Origin: Zoogloeaceae bacterium
GTDB lineage: Bacteria; Pseudomonadota; Gammaproteobacteria; Burkholderiales; Rhodocyclaceae
DNA length: 64,000 nucleotides
Reading direction: 5' to 3'
Assembly: GCA_031277315.1 (NCBI GenBank)
Contig: JAITMP010000023.1
Span: 1 to 64,000, forward strand
Below the pieces are notes generated by a model that did not search any database, was not told the origin of the DNA, and saw nothing but the letters and a program-made list of their open reading frames with translations. This document shows, piece after piece, positions 7,607-17,917 of the stretch (positions are counted from its first letter, which is position 1; each line of letters begins with the position of its first letter). The translations under genes and the position numbers were made by a program.

Positions 7607-9001
7607 ATGGAAAAATCAGTCGATGTCGCTGAGTTTATTGATAACCGCCGCCTTAGTCCTTACCAATACTTGGTGATCGGCCTGTGCGCGCTCATCATGT
7701 TGCTGGACGGCTTTGACACTCAGGCAATCAGTTATGCCGCGCCAATGATTGCGAAGGAATGGTCATTGACCACCGCCGTGCTGGGGCCAATCTTCTCGTC
7801 AGCGCTTGTTGGCCTGATGGTCGGCTATCTCGTTGTGCCGCCCCTTTCAGACCGTTTTGGACTGCGTCGAACGATCATGGTTGGAACTCTCTTTTTTGCG
7901 ATTGCGACGCTGCTGGCGGTTTTTGCCAGGGGGGTAACGGAATTGATGGCGTTGCGTTTTCTTGCCGGTATCGGTTTGGGCGGCGTCATACCAAGCGCCG
8001 TGGCGATGACCTGTGATTTAAGTCCAAAACGGGTGCGTGCAACGACGGTTCTTGTTATCTATTGCGGCTTCTCGCTTGGATTCATCGTTGCCGGTTTTTT
8101 TGCGGCAAAGCTTTTGCCGGATCATGGCTGGCGATCGCTGTTCTGGATTGGCGGCCTTACTCCAATAGTGCTTACAGGTATATTGATGTTTCTGCTTCCG
8201 GAATCGCCACAGCATTTGGCGCGATACCGGATCGCCCCGGAGCGGATTGTCGCCACATTGCGGCGGATTGATTCCACGGCAACCGTAGACATAACCACGG
8301 ATTTTATTGCGGCCAAGCGTGAGGCGGGGAGTACGGTTAGCCAGTTATTCGTACAGGGGCGCTGGATAGCAACCCTGCTGCTCTGGCTTGCTTTTTTCAT
8401 TATCTTGGCCCTGTTTTATGCGCTTCAGAGTTGGCTTCCGACCATCTTGCATAAACTCGATTATTCGATGACCCAGGTTGCGCTGACCACCTCGCTGACA
8501 ACGGCTGGCGGCATTCTCATTGTTTTCATTATCGGGCCATGCATGGATCGAGTTGGATACTATGCGACGATCAGTGCGCTCTATTTTGCTGGCGCGGTGA
8601 TCGTGGTATTGGTGGGGATGGCGCTTACCATGCCGGCTGTAGTTGTAATGGGGGCCGCGTTTTTGGCCGGCACGTGCATTAGCGGTGGATCCAAGGGCGT
8701 TATTGCGCTCGCAGCAGTTCATTACCACGCAGCGGTGCGGTCGACTGGCGTTGGTTGGGCGCTGGGAGTCGGGCGTCTGGGCGGTATTACCGGTCCCCTG
8801 GTGGTTGGGTTGGCTTTTAGCGCGGGATGGACGCCAAGCCAGGTGTTTTACGCGGGCGGCGTCCCCCTGCTCATCGCCGGACTCGCAATCCTTATTGTTG
8901 CGCGTGACAAACATCGCGCGCGCGCCGGCTACGAGCAGCCGCTCCCCGAAACAAAGGCAACGCCCATCTCAAGAAGCCCTGCTATAGGGACATCCGAGTA
9001 A
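7607..9001 (+). CDS. AAHS-family aromatic acid:H+ symporter (MFS, PcaK/BenK-like)
   Basis: 464 residues, 12 predicted membrane helices. The N-terminal 'LLDGFDTQAISYAAP' contains the D-G-F-D signature of aromatic acid:H+ symporters such as PcaK, and 'PLSDRFGLRRTIMVGTLFF' is the 2-3 loop MFS motif. It has a good ribosome binding site (GGAGGAG). It is the fourth gene of the UbiD/ligase cluster and probably brings the aromatic acid into the cell for activation and decarboxylation. A 107-bp gap with a palindrome precedes it, so it may also have its own control. The end of the lower-GC block falls near its stop. Confidence 0.9.
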   Translation: MEKSVDVAEFIDNRRLSPYQYLVIGLCALIMLLDGFDTQAISYAAPMIAKEWSLTTAVLGPIFSSALVGLMVGYLVVPPLSDRFGLRRTIMVGTLFFAIATLLAVFARGVTELMALRFLAGIGLGGVIPSAVAMTCDLSPKRVRATTVLVIYCGFSLGFIVAGFFAAKLLPDHGWRSLFWIGGLTPIVLTGILMFLLPESPQHLARYRIAPERIVATLRRIDSTATVDITTDFIAAKREAGSTVSQLFVQGRWIATLLLWLAFFIILALFYALQSWLPTILHKLDYSMTQVALTTSLTTAGGILIVFIIGPCMDRVGYYATISALYFAGAVIVVLVGMALTMPAVVVMGAAFLAGTCISGGSKGVIALAAVHYHAAVRSTGVGWALGVGRLGGITGPLVVGLAFSAGWTPSQVFYAGGVPLLIAGLAILIVARDKHRARAGYEQPLPETKATPISRSPAIGTSE

Positions 9002-9047
9002 GCGTTGAGGTGTGCCTTGCCGATTGAGCGCGCCACCGCAATAAGAC

Positions 9048-9071
9048 TGCCAGCAGCTTCGGCTGCTGGCA
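9048..9071 (+). terminator. Perfect 10-bp hairpin with TTCG loop after the symporter
   Basis: TGCCAGCAGC-TTCG-GCTGCTGGCA, 47 bp after the symporter stop, in a 230-bp gap. The stem and the very stable UUCG tetraloop suit a terminator, but no T-run follows on either side, so a Rho-linked or RNA-stabilising role is equally possible. Confidence 0.45.
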
Positions 9072-9231
9072 TCAGCGCGCGCGTCGTCTGCAAACAGATC
9101 AAGCGATTCGACAATAAAAGCCTGAAGAATCCGGGGCGTCGTATCCGTATTCCATGTTATATAGCCCCTGTCGTCAGGCATAACGTGGTTACGCCTATCA
9201 TGTCCTGACCCGTTTGGAGCGGCTGACAGGC

Positions 9232-10494
9232 ATGAACAAGCAAGTGGCAGAAAATCGGGCTGACCGCAGCCCCGCATATATCGCATCGCCTTTTGCCATG
9301 CTGATGATGCTGACGTGCGCACTCGTGCTCAGTCAGGCTTTTCGCACGGTAGCGACAATCTTGGCGCTGCCGCTCAAAGCGCAGTTCGATTTATCGGCGC
9401 AGGCCTTGGGGCTTTTCTCGGGCACCTACCATTTCACGTTTGGCGCGCTCCAGTTCTTTATGGGCATGAGTATCGACGTATACGGCGTGCGGCGGACTGT
9501 GTTGTCGGCCTTCCCGTTCGCGATTGCGGGTGCTCTGTTGTCAGCGTTGGCGCCGCGCCTGGAATGGCTGGTGTTCGGGCAGATGCTGATCGGTATTGGC
9601 TGCGCGCCGGCTTTTCTGGTGTGTACGGTGTTCGTCGCGCGCCACTTCCCCCCCACCCGCTTTGCCGCTCTCTCGGGGCTGGTGTTGGGGCTGGGTTCGG
9701 CGGGCATGATCATCACAGGCACGCCACTGGCCTGGTTGGTGGAACACTATTCATGGCGGGCGGGTTTTGCCGCGCTTGGAATTGCCGCGATATTGGTGTG
9801 GCTGTTGATCTGGTGGCGAGTGCATGAGCCGGCGCGCGCGGCGGCAGGCGATACGCCTTCGATGCGCGATGCCTTGCGTAGCTATGGACCCTTGTTCAAG
9901 CTGCCACACACAGCGGGTATTCTGCTGCTGGGTTTTGTGGGTTACGCCAGTTTTATTTCGCTGCGTGGACTATGGCTGGGCCCGATGTTGAACATACGTC
10001 ACGGCTTGTCGCTGGTGGAATGCGGGAATGTGGCGCTGGTGATGTCACTCATCAATATCGTCAGCCCGCCTCTGTTCGGGCGGCTGGATCCGGGTACCGT
10101 ACCGCGTCGGCGCTGGATCGTCGCATGCAGCTTGACGGTGGCAACCTTGTTTGCGTTGATGGCCTTCGATCCCGGTGCAGCGATGGGCGCAAAAGCAGGC
10201 GCTGTCATTGATGCAACGCTGTGTGTTGCAATAGGGCTGTTTGCGGGCTATAGCGTGCTGCAATACGCGAACGTACGTAGCGCCTACCCGGCAGCGATAA
10301 CGGGCCGTGCGATAGGACTGTTCAATATGTCGATGTTTCTGGGGGCAGCCTTTATGCAATGGTTTACAGGCCTTACTGCCTCAATTGCGCAAGCACATGG
10401 CGTCGAAATTTTTTCAGTGGTGTTCGCCACTATCGCGATCTTGTTGGCCTTGGGTTCGCTCAGTTTTGCCTGGTTGCCCAAGCCGCCAGGCTGA
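9232..10494 (+). CDS. Major facilitator superfamily transporter, substrate unknown
   Basis: 420 residues from ATG 9232; a TTG at 9214 in the same frame is possible, with GGAG at 9216-9219 serving the ATG. Twelve hydrophobic helices are seen, with 'GMSIDVYGVRRTVLSAFPFAIAG' as the 2-3 loop motif. The N-terminal half resembles sugar-phosphate/nitrate-type MFS carriers more than AAHS. It stands ahead of an acyl-CoA dehydrogenase and a thioesterase and may move the acid that they process, but nothing in the sequence names the substrate. Base composition is closer to the host average than that of the preceding cluster. Confidence 0.8.
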   Translation: MNKQVAENRADRSPAYIASPFAMLMMLTCALVLSQAFRTVATILALPLKAQFDLSAQALGLFSGTYHFTFGALQFFMGMSIDVYGVRRTVLSAFPFAIAGALLSALAPRLEWLVFGQMLIGIGCAPAFLVCTVFVARHFPPTRFAALSGLVLGLGSAGMIITGTPLAWLVEHYSWRAGFAALGIAAILVWLLIWWRVHEPARAAAGDTPSMRDALRSYGPLFKLPHTAGILLLGFVGYASFISLRGLWLGPMLNIRHGLSLVECGNVALVMSLINIVSPPLFGRLDPGTVPRRRWIVACSLTVATLFALMAFDPGAAMGAKAGAVIDATLCVAIGLFAGYSVLQYANVRSAYPAAITGRAIGLFNMSMFLGAAFMQWFTGLTASIAQAHGVEIFSVVFATIAILLALGSLSFAWLPKPPG

Positions 10495-10596
10495 TTACGC
10501 ACCGTTTCTTCCAGAATATTTCTTTTTTATCGGCCCGCCCGCGCTTGAAAAAGAAATTGCTCTGGATGGGCCATATGCTTTGCGCTGGCAAAAACC

Positions 10597-11751
10597 ATGA
10601 TTCGTGACCAGGAAACGCTGGATCTGTTACTCAATACCGTTTCGTGCTTCGTGCGTGAACGGCTGGTGCCGATTGAGTACGAAGTTGCCGAGACAGATAC
10701 GATTCCCGCCGATCTTGTGACGGAGATGAAGGCGCTTGGCCTTTTCGGTCTGACCATTCCAGAAGAATACGGCGGCTTGGGTCTGACGATGGAAGAAGAG
10801 GCGCTTGTTGCTTTCGAGATCGCAAAAACCTCGCCGTGCTTTCGTTCGCTTATCGGCACCAACAACGGAATCGGCTCGCAGGGGCTGGTTATGAGTGGCA
10901 CGTCCGAGCAGAAGCGGCGCTATCTGCCCAAACTCGCCTCAGGTGAGCTGATCGCATCCTTTGCGCTGACCGAACCCGAGGCGGGATCGGATGCCGTTTC
11001 GCTGCGCACGATGGCGGTACGCGATGGCGACTGCTACGTCCTTAATGGCACCAAGCGTTTTATTACCAACGCCCCCGAAGCCGGTATCCATACGGTGATG
11101 GCGCGCACAGACGGGACGAAAAAAGAGGCTGGCGCGATCTCGGCCTTTATCGTTGAAAAAGGCACGCCAGGGTTGTCACTCGGCAAGATCGACAAAAAAA
11201 TGGGGCAGCAAGGCGCGCATACCTGTGATGTGATTTTTGAGAACTGCCGTGTGCCAGCGGCGAATCTGATCGGCGGACAGGAAGGTATCGGTTTCAAGAC
11301 CGCGATGAAGATGCTCGACAAAAGCCGGCTGCATATTGCCGCGATCTGTGTCGGCGTGGCCGAGCGGATGCTCAAGGATGCGCTGCGGTATGCGATGGAG
11401 CGTAAGCAGTTCGGTCAGCCGATCGCTGATTTTCAGTTGATTCAGGCAATGCTGGCTGACAGCCAAGCCGAGCTTTACGCTGCGCGTTGCATGGTCGTTG
11501 AGACCGCGCGCGGGAGAGACGCGCAGCAGGACGTTTCGATGGAAGCCTCGTGCAGCAAACTATTCGCCTCGGAGATGTGTGGCCGCGTAGCCGATCGCGC
11601 CGTGCAGATTCATGGCGGCGCGGGTTACATCAGCGAATATGGTATCGAGCGGTTTTACCGTGATGCGCGCCTGTTTCGTATCTATGAAGGCACGACGCAA
11701 ATCCAGCAGATTGTGATTGCCCGCAACATGCTCAGGCAGATGGCCGGGTAA
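10597..11751 (+). CDS. Acyl-CoA dehydrogenase
   Basis: 384 residues, full length for the FAD-dependent family. Seen: N-terminal helical domain, the middle-domain signature 'FALTEPEAGSDAVSLRT', then 'FITNAPEAG', 'KMGQQGAHTCDVIFENCRVP', 'RKQFGQPIADFQLIQAMLAD' and the C-terminal 'QIHGGAGYISEYGIERFYRDARLFRIYEGTTQIQ'. The glutamate in 'YEGT' is the expected catalytic base. It would oxidise an acyl-CoA to an enoyl-CoA and pass electrons to ETF. It lies 102 bp after the MFS gene and 93 bp before a thioesterase. Chain length or ring specificity cannot be told by eye. No strong Shine-Dalgarno is seen. Confidence 0.93.
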   Translation: MIRDQETLDLLLNTVSCFVRERLVPIEYEVAETDTIPADLVTEMKALGLFGLTIPEEYGGLGLTMEEEALVAFEIAKTSPCFRSLIGTNNGIGSQGLVMSGTSEQKRRYLPKLASGELIASFALTEPEAGSDAVSLRTMAVRDGDCYVLNGTKRFITNAPEAGIHTVMARTDGTKKEAGAISAFIVEKGTPGLSLGKIDKKMGQQGAHTCDVIFENCRVPAANLIGGQEGIGFKTAMKMLDKSRLHIAAICVGVAERMLKDALRYAMERKQFGQPIADFQLIQAMLADSQAELYAARCMVVETARGRDAQQDVSMEASCSKLFASEMCGRVADRAVQIHGGAGYISEYGIERFYRDARLFRIYEGTTQIQQIVIARNMLRQMAG

Positions 11752-11844
11752 GGTCGAGACGGTAGTCGGCGCCATGAGCGCCTCGATACCGAATTGCCCG
11801 ACGCCAGATTTTGAACGAAGAACCGATAGACGAGGAAACCATAC

Positions 11845-12252
11845 ATGAGCGATACATTGAAACCCGGATTGACCTCCACCACCCGCATCCAGGTCGACAA
11901 GGCCCGCACCATTGGCTTCATGGGCGAGGAGTTGCGCGTATATTCCACGCCGCACATGCTCTGGGATGCTGAAATGGCTTGCCGTAACCTGGTTCTGCCG
12001 CATATTGGAGAAGGCAAGGATTCTGTCGGTACCCATGCCGAGCTGGATCACATCAGCGCTACGCCGCTTGGCATGTGGGTAGAAGTTACCGTGACCTTGG
12101 CGGAAGTAAACGGCTTGGCCGTCACCTACGAATTTTCCGTTCGCGATGAGGTTGAGGAAGTGGCCCGTGGCAAGCACAACCGCTTTATCGTTGGTTTGGA
12201 GAAGACCGCGCAGCGGTTGAAAGCCAAACAGGCGAAGGTTGCCGGCGGCTGA
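11845..12252 (+). CDS. Hotdog-fold thioesterase of the fluoroacetyl-CoA thioesterase (FlK)-like type
   Basis: 135 residues, one hotdog domain. It begins 'LKPGLTSTTRIQVD', continues 'YSTPHMLWDAEMAC', then 'GTHAELDHISATPLGMWVEVTVTLAEVNG', the layout of FlK-like thioesterases. The Thr in 'YSTP', Glu in 'WDAEMAC' and His in 'GTHAELDH' align in order with the FlK catalytic Thr/Glu/His. Likely it hydrolyses an acyl-CoA made by, or toxic to, the adjacent acyl-CoA dehydrogenase step. There is no evidence that fluorinated compounds are involved. Confidence 0.8.
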   Translation: MSDTLKPGLTSTTRIQVDKARTIGFMGEELRVYSTPHMLWDAEMACRNLVLPHIGEGKDSVGTHAELDHISATPLGMWVEVTVTLAEVNGLAVTYEFSVRDEVEEVARGKHNRFIVGLEKTAQRLKAKQAKVAGG

Positions 12253-12866
12253 TTTTCTTTTCTTGTTTTGCAAGCGGGATGAGGGGAGCGTTGCCTTCTG
12301 CTGTTTGGCGCTCTGATCCCGCGCCTAACTCATTTCCCTGATGCGCCACCGCAGATTGGAAATATCCGAAGACGCTTGCAAGTACCGCCCATCCCGAACC
12401 CGGGCGGGTTGGCCACATCGGGTCGGCGGTATAGAAAAACATTGAACTAATCCGTTGCAATCCCGGCTAGTCAACCTGCTCGACTATCGGGGAAAAATCA
12501 TCCTCCATGCGCCCGTTGCGGGCCGGGCTGTCCGGGGTATTGATTCGATTAAATTTCCACAAACCTTCATTATTTCAGGTGGCAAGTTTCTTTTCGATCG
12601 CCTCTTCTGGGTGGTCAATCTGCCGACAGTGATGGGCTGAACAGCTTTATTCTGCTTTATAACTCGTTGATTATCAATGATTGTCAATTTCATGCAGATC
12701 AGGCATGGAACTTGTTATGAATCTAAAGCAATCGACTCGCTTGCCATCAGGCGGCGGGTCGCTGGAGGGGCGGAAATCGGGAGGCTAACAATTTCCGGCA
12801 TGGGAGTGGCCCGGCGCGCGAAGTCGCCAAATCCAGACCATGCCGCGGTTTTCAAAGGAGCGATCA
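12253..12866 (+). other. 614-bp leader before the hydrogenase operon
   Basis: No gene was recognised. It contains a structured segment at 12383-12431 (TACCGCC pairing with GGCGGTA, and inside it CCCGA with TCGGG and AACCCG with CGGGTT). It also has an imperfect 21-bp palindrome centred near 12681 and a sigma-54-like motif at 12701-12716. Hydrogenase operons often have long activator-bound leaders, which would account for the length. Confidence 0.5.
12701..12716 (+). promoter_or_regulatory. Sigma-54-like promoter candidate for the hup operon
   Basis: AGGCATGGAACTTGTT compared with TGGCACG-N4-TTGC: the -24 GG and the TTG of the -12 box sit at the right distance, but the normally invariant -12 GC reads GT. 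Hydrogenase operons of Cupriavidus and Rhizobium use sigma-54 promoters, which is why it is listed. A second weak candidate (TGGCAAG...) lies at about 12580. The imperfect palindrome TTGA-N13-TCAA just upstream (about 12667-12690) could be an activator or IHF-type site. Confidence 0.3.
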
Positions 12867-13975
12867 ATGCAGATGGAATCATTTTACGATGTGATGCGCA
12901 GCCAGGGCGTCAGCCGGCGCAGTTTTCTGAAGTTTTGCAGTCTGACGGCGACATCCATGGGGCTGGGCGCGGGTTTCGTCCCGCAGATTGCCCATGCGCT
13001 TGAAAACCAGCCGCGCACGCCGGTGATCTGGCTGCACGGACTGGAGTGCACCTGCTGCTCCGAGTCGTTCATCCGCTCGGCGCATCCGCTCGCCAAGGAT
13101 GCGATCCTGTCGATGATTTCGCTCGATTACGACGACACCATCATGGCCGCCGCCGGCCATCAGGCGGAGGCGATTCTTGACGAAATCACCACCAAATACA
13201 AAGGCAATTACATCGTCGCCGTCGAGGGCAATCCGCCGCTCAACGAGGACGGCATGTTCTGCATGCCGGGCGGCGAGCCGTTCGTGGAGAAACTGAAGCG
13301 GGTTTCCAAGGATGCCAGCGCCATCATCGCCTGGGGCGCTTGCGCGTCCTGGGGCTGCGTACAGGCGGCGAAGCCGAACCCGACGCGCGCCACGCCGGTG
13401 GCCGACGTGATTACCGACAAACCCATCATCAAGGTGCCGGGCTGCCCGCCGATTCCCGAAGTCATGGCGGCGGTGATTACGTATATGGTGACTTTCGGCC
13501 GCATTCCGCCGCTCGATCGTCAGGGCCGGCCAAAGATGTTCTACGGTCAGCGCATTCATGACAAATGCTATCGGCGCCCGCACTTCGACGCAGGCCAGTT
13601 CGTGGAGGACTGGGACGACGAAGGCGCGCGCAAGGGCTACTGCCTCTACAAGATGGGCTGCAAGGGGCCGACCACTTACAACGCCTGTTCCACCGTCCGC
13701 TGGAACGACGGCGTCTCGTTCCCGATCCAGTCCGGCCACGGCTGCATCGGCTGCTCGGAAAACGGTTTCTGGGACAAAGGTTCGTTCTACGACCGCGTCG
13801 TCGACATCAATCAATTCGGCATTGAGAGCAATGCCGACAAGATCGGCCTGACGGTTGCCGGCGCCGCGGGCGCGGCCATCGTCGCCCATGCGGCGGTGAG
13901 CGCCATCAAGAGCACCGCGCTCAAACGGCAGGATTTGAAATCGCTTAACGACGTGCAACGCGAGGAGACGCGCTA

Positions 13976-13976
<1 letters not shown>
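12867..13976 (+). CDS. hupS: Uptake [NiFe]-hydrogenase small subunit, oxygen-tolerant type
   Basis: 369 residues from ATG 12867 (AAAGGAGC just upstream; the in-frame ATG at 12840 is ignored). A Tat signal peptide 'SRRSFLKF' (residues 16-23) ends near 'AHA' 44. With cleavage there, the cysteines fall at mature positions 17, 19, 20, 115, 120 and 149, the six that bind the special [4Fe-3S] proximal cluster in E. coli Hyd-1 and Cupriavidus MBH; Glu76 is also present. Medial and distal cluster cysteines follow, then a C-terminal membrane helix (about residues 325-350) that anchors the dimer to cytochrome b. It carries electrons from the NiFe site during periplasmic H2 oxidation. Its stop overlaps the hupL start. 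Confidence 0.97.
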
Positions 13977-15766
<1,790 letters not shown>

Positions 15767-15788
15767 TCGATACCACGGAGGTGACGAG

Positions 15789-16508
15789 ATGAAACCGTTG
15801 AAAACCTATGGCTTCGACAACGACATACCGGCTGAGCTGGGCGGGCGGCGCACGACGGCGGTGTATGTGTATCAGGCCCCGGTGCGCATCTGGCACTGGC
15901 TGACGGCGATCTCCGTGATGGTGCTGGCCATCACGGGATTTTTTATCGGCAAGCCCTTGCCCACGCTGTCGGGCGAAGCCAGCGCGCATTTCCTCATGGG
16001 CTATATCCGCTTTGCGCATTTCGCCGCCGCCTATGTGCTGGCGGTGGGGCTGATCTTCCGCATCTACTGGGCCATCGTCGGCAACGCCTACTCGCGTGAA
16101 CTGTTCATCGTCCCGGTCTGGGATCCGCAATGGTGGCGCGAGTTTTTCTACGAAGTGCGCTGGTACATGTTCATGGTGCGCTACCCGAAGAAATACGTCG
16201 GCCATAACCCGGTCGGCCAGTTCGCCATGTTCTGCTTTTTCCTCTGTGCCGTCGGCATGATATTGAGCGGCTTCGCGCTGTACGGCGAAGGGCTGGGCGA
16301 GCAAAGCTGGGCCTATCGCATGTTCGGCTGGGTGATTTCGCTCGTCGGCGGCAACAGCATGACGCTGCACGGTCTGCATCGCCTCGGCATGTGGTTCACC
16401 ATCCTGTTCGTCATGCTGCATATCTATGCCGCGATCCGCGAGGACATCATGTCCAAGCAGAGCATGATCTCGACCATGGTCAGCGGCTTCCGCATGTTCA
16501 AGAGCTGA
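15789..16508 (+). CDS. hupC: Ni/Fe-hydrogenase b-type cytochrome subunit
   Basis: 239 residues with four to five membrane helices: 'WLTAISVMVLAITGFFIGK', the helices around 'AHFAAAYVLAVGLIFRIYWAIVG', 'FAMFCFFLCAVGMILSGFAL' and 'GMWFTILFVMLHIYAAIRED'. Histidines in 'RIWHWL' and the later helices are the expected diheme ligands. It anchors HupSL and passes electrons from H2 to the quinone pool. It lies 22 bp after hupL with a GGAGG-like site; hupD follows 1 bp after its stop. Confidence 0.96.
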   Translation: MKPLKTYGFDNDIPAELGGRRTTAVYVYQAPVRIWHWLTAISVMVLAITGFFIGKPLPTLSGEASAHFLMGYIRFAHFAAAYVLAVGLIFRIYWAIVGNAYSRELFIVPVWDPQWWREFFYEVRWYMFMVRYPKKYVGHNPVGQFAMFCFFLCAVGMILSGFALYGEGLGEQSWAYRMFGWVISLVGGNSMTLHGLHRLGMWFTILFVMLHIYAAIREDIMSKQSMISTMVSGFRMFKS

Positions 16509-16509
16509 C

Positions 16510-17163
16510 ATGGGCGCGCGGGCAAACGACGTGATGGACGGGCTGGCGCTGCCCCGCACCATCGTCCTCGGCATCGGCAACGTGCTGTGGGCGGATGAGG
16601 GGTTCGGTGTGCGCGCCGTCGAAGCCCTGCACGCGCGCTGGCGCATGCCGGTGCACGTCAGGCTCGTCGATGGCGGCACGCAGGGGCTGGCGCTGCTGCC
16701 CTTCGTCGAAGCGGCGGACAGGCTCATCGTCCTTGACGCCGTCGATTTCGGCTTGCCGCCCGGCGACCTGTGCCAGGTCGAGGGCGAGGCTGTGCCGGCG
16801 TGTCTGAACGCGCGCAAGATGAGTTTGCACCAGACCGGATTTTCCGACGTGCTGGCCTGCGCGCAATTGAAAGGAAACTATCCCGCGGAAATCGTCCTGA
16901 TCGGCGTGCAGCCGGTGGAACTGGATGATTTCGGCGGCAGTCTGCGGCCGCAGGTCAAAGCCCGGCTCGACGAAGCGGTGGAGCGCGCCGGCCATGTGCT
17001 GCGCCGCTGGGGCGTTGAACTGATGCCGCACACGCAGCCGCCCGGCCCCTTGGCGGGCGGGGCGGAACTGGAGTTGTCGCGTTACGAAGCGGAGCGGCCC
17101 GCCGAGGCGCTCGCGCATCGCGGCGGCGACACGCGCTTCTGGCAGCCGGGGAGGAATGACTGA
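16510..17163 (+). CDS. hupD: Hydrogenase maturation endopeptidase
   Basis: 217 residues, family M52 (HyaD/HoxM). Seen: 'LGIGNVLWADEGFGVRAVEAL' with the nickel-sensing Glu of 'DEG', 'RLIVLDAVDFG' with the second acidic ligand, and 'MSLHQTGFSDVL' with the His. It clips the C-terminal extension of HupL after nickel loading. It is somewhat longer than usual, with a low-complexity tail of about 30 residues after 'LMPHTQPP'. Its stop overlaps the hupF start. Confidence 0.95.
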   Translation: MGARANDVMDGLALPRTIVLGIGNVLWADEGFGVRAVEALHARWRMPVHVRLVDGGTQGLALLPFVEAADRLIVLDAVDFGLPPGDLCQVEGEAVPACLNARKMSLHQTGFSDVLACAQLKGNYPAEIVLIGVQPVELDDFGGSLRPQVKARLDEAVERAGHVLRRWGVELMPHTQPPGPLAGGAELELSRYEAERPAEALAHRGGDTRFWQPGRND

Positions 17164-17471
17164 TGTGCCTGGGAATTCCCGCCCGCATTGAATCAACCAG
17201 CGGCCTGTGGGCGCGCGCCGTCAATCGCGACGGCGCGTGCGAAGTCGATCTGGCGCTGACCGGCCCGCTGCCGCCCGGCAGTTGGGTGTTGACGTTTCAG
17301 GGCACCGCGCGCGAGGTGATCGACGCCGCGCGCGCCCGCGACATTGACGCCGCGCTCGACGCGCTGGTTGCGCTGGCGTGCGGCGAGACGAATGTCGATG
17401 CGTATTTTGCCGATCTCATTAACCGTCAGCCGGTTTTGCCGGCGCATTTACAGAAGGGGAATGCATCGTGA
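17163..17471 (+). CDS. hupF: HypC/HupF-family hydrogenase maturation chaperone
   Basis: 102 residues starting 'MCLGIPARIES', the HypC signature whose Cys2 carries the Fe(CN)2CO precursor or binds the large subunit. HupF is the HypC paralogue dedicated to uptake hydrogenases and is thought to stabilise HupL under oxygen. The general hyp genes (hypA, B, D, E, F and hypC itself) are not in this window. Start overlaps hupD stop; stop overlaps the hupG start region. Confidence 0.95.
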   Translation: MCLGIPARIESTSGLWARAVNRDGACEVDLALTGPLPPGSWVLTFQGTAREVIDAARARDIDAALDALVALACGETNVDAYFADLINRQPVLPAHLQKGNAS

Positions 17472-17917
17472 TGCCAACCATTTCCATGAATCAGGACGAT
17501 CTGCGCAGCGATTTTCTGAAACTCGGCTACCATGAAGTCGACGCCGAAGGGCTGGATGCCTGGGCCGCCGGACACGAGCACGCGGTGATGCTGCCGCTGG
17601 AGAATCCCGCGCGTTATCCCGAACTGGCGGACATCGCCGTGATCCTGCCGGAGATCCTGCGCCAGTTCGCTTCCGGCGCGTTCGCGGTCGCCTTCGGCAG
17701 CCCGCAATCAACGGCGGCGCTGAGCGAGCGTTTTGCCGTGCATCGCCATCCGGCATTGATCTTTTTCCGTCGCGGGCAATATATCGGCACGCTCACCGGT
17801 CTGCATGACTGGACCGGCTATCTGCGCGAATTCGCCCGCCTGCGGGAGCAGGCGCTGCAAGCGGCCGCGCAGGCAACGAACGCGGAGGCTGACGCGGCAC
17901 AGGAACTGTATTCATGA
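17471..17917 (+). CDS. hupG: HyaE/HupG/HoxO-type hydrogenase assembly chaperone
   Basis: 148 residues from ATG 17471 (a GTG three bases earlier is also in frame). Thioredoxin-like fold of the HyaE family: 'VILPEILRQFASGAFAVAFG' and 'HPALIFFRRGQYIGTLTGLHDWTGYL'. No CxxC is present, as is normal for the family. It binds the Tat signal region of the small-subunit precursor as a proofreading chaperone. It is found mainly with oxygen-tolerant hydrogenases, in agreement with the HupS cysteines. The next gene overlaps its stop by 4 bp. Confidence 0.93.
   Translation: MPTISMNQDDLRSDFLKLGYHEVDAEGLDAWAAGHEHAVMLPLENPARYPELADIAVILPEILRQFASGAFAVAFGSPQSTAALSERFAVHRHPALIFFRRGQYIGTLTGLHDWTGYLREFARLREQALQAAAQATNAEADAAQELYS

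Noticed and set aside
9048..9071. The TTCG hairpin considered as an attachment site or tRNA remnant
   Set aside because: It has no second copy in the window, no tRNA features, and no integrase nearby.
12879..13958. A 359-codon minus-strand frame opposite hupS
   Set aside because: Antisense to a gene with complete motifs. It is Arg/Asp/Val-rich low-quality sequence with no ribosome binding site.
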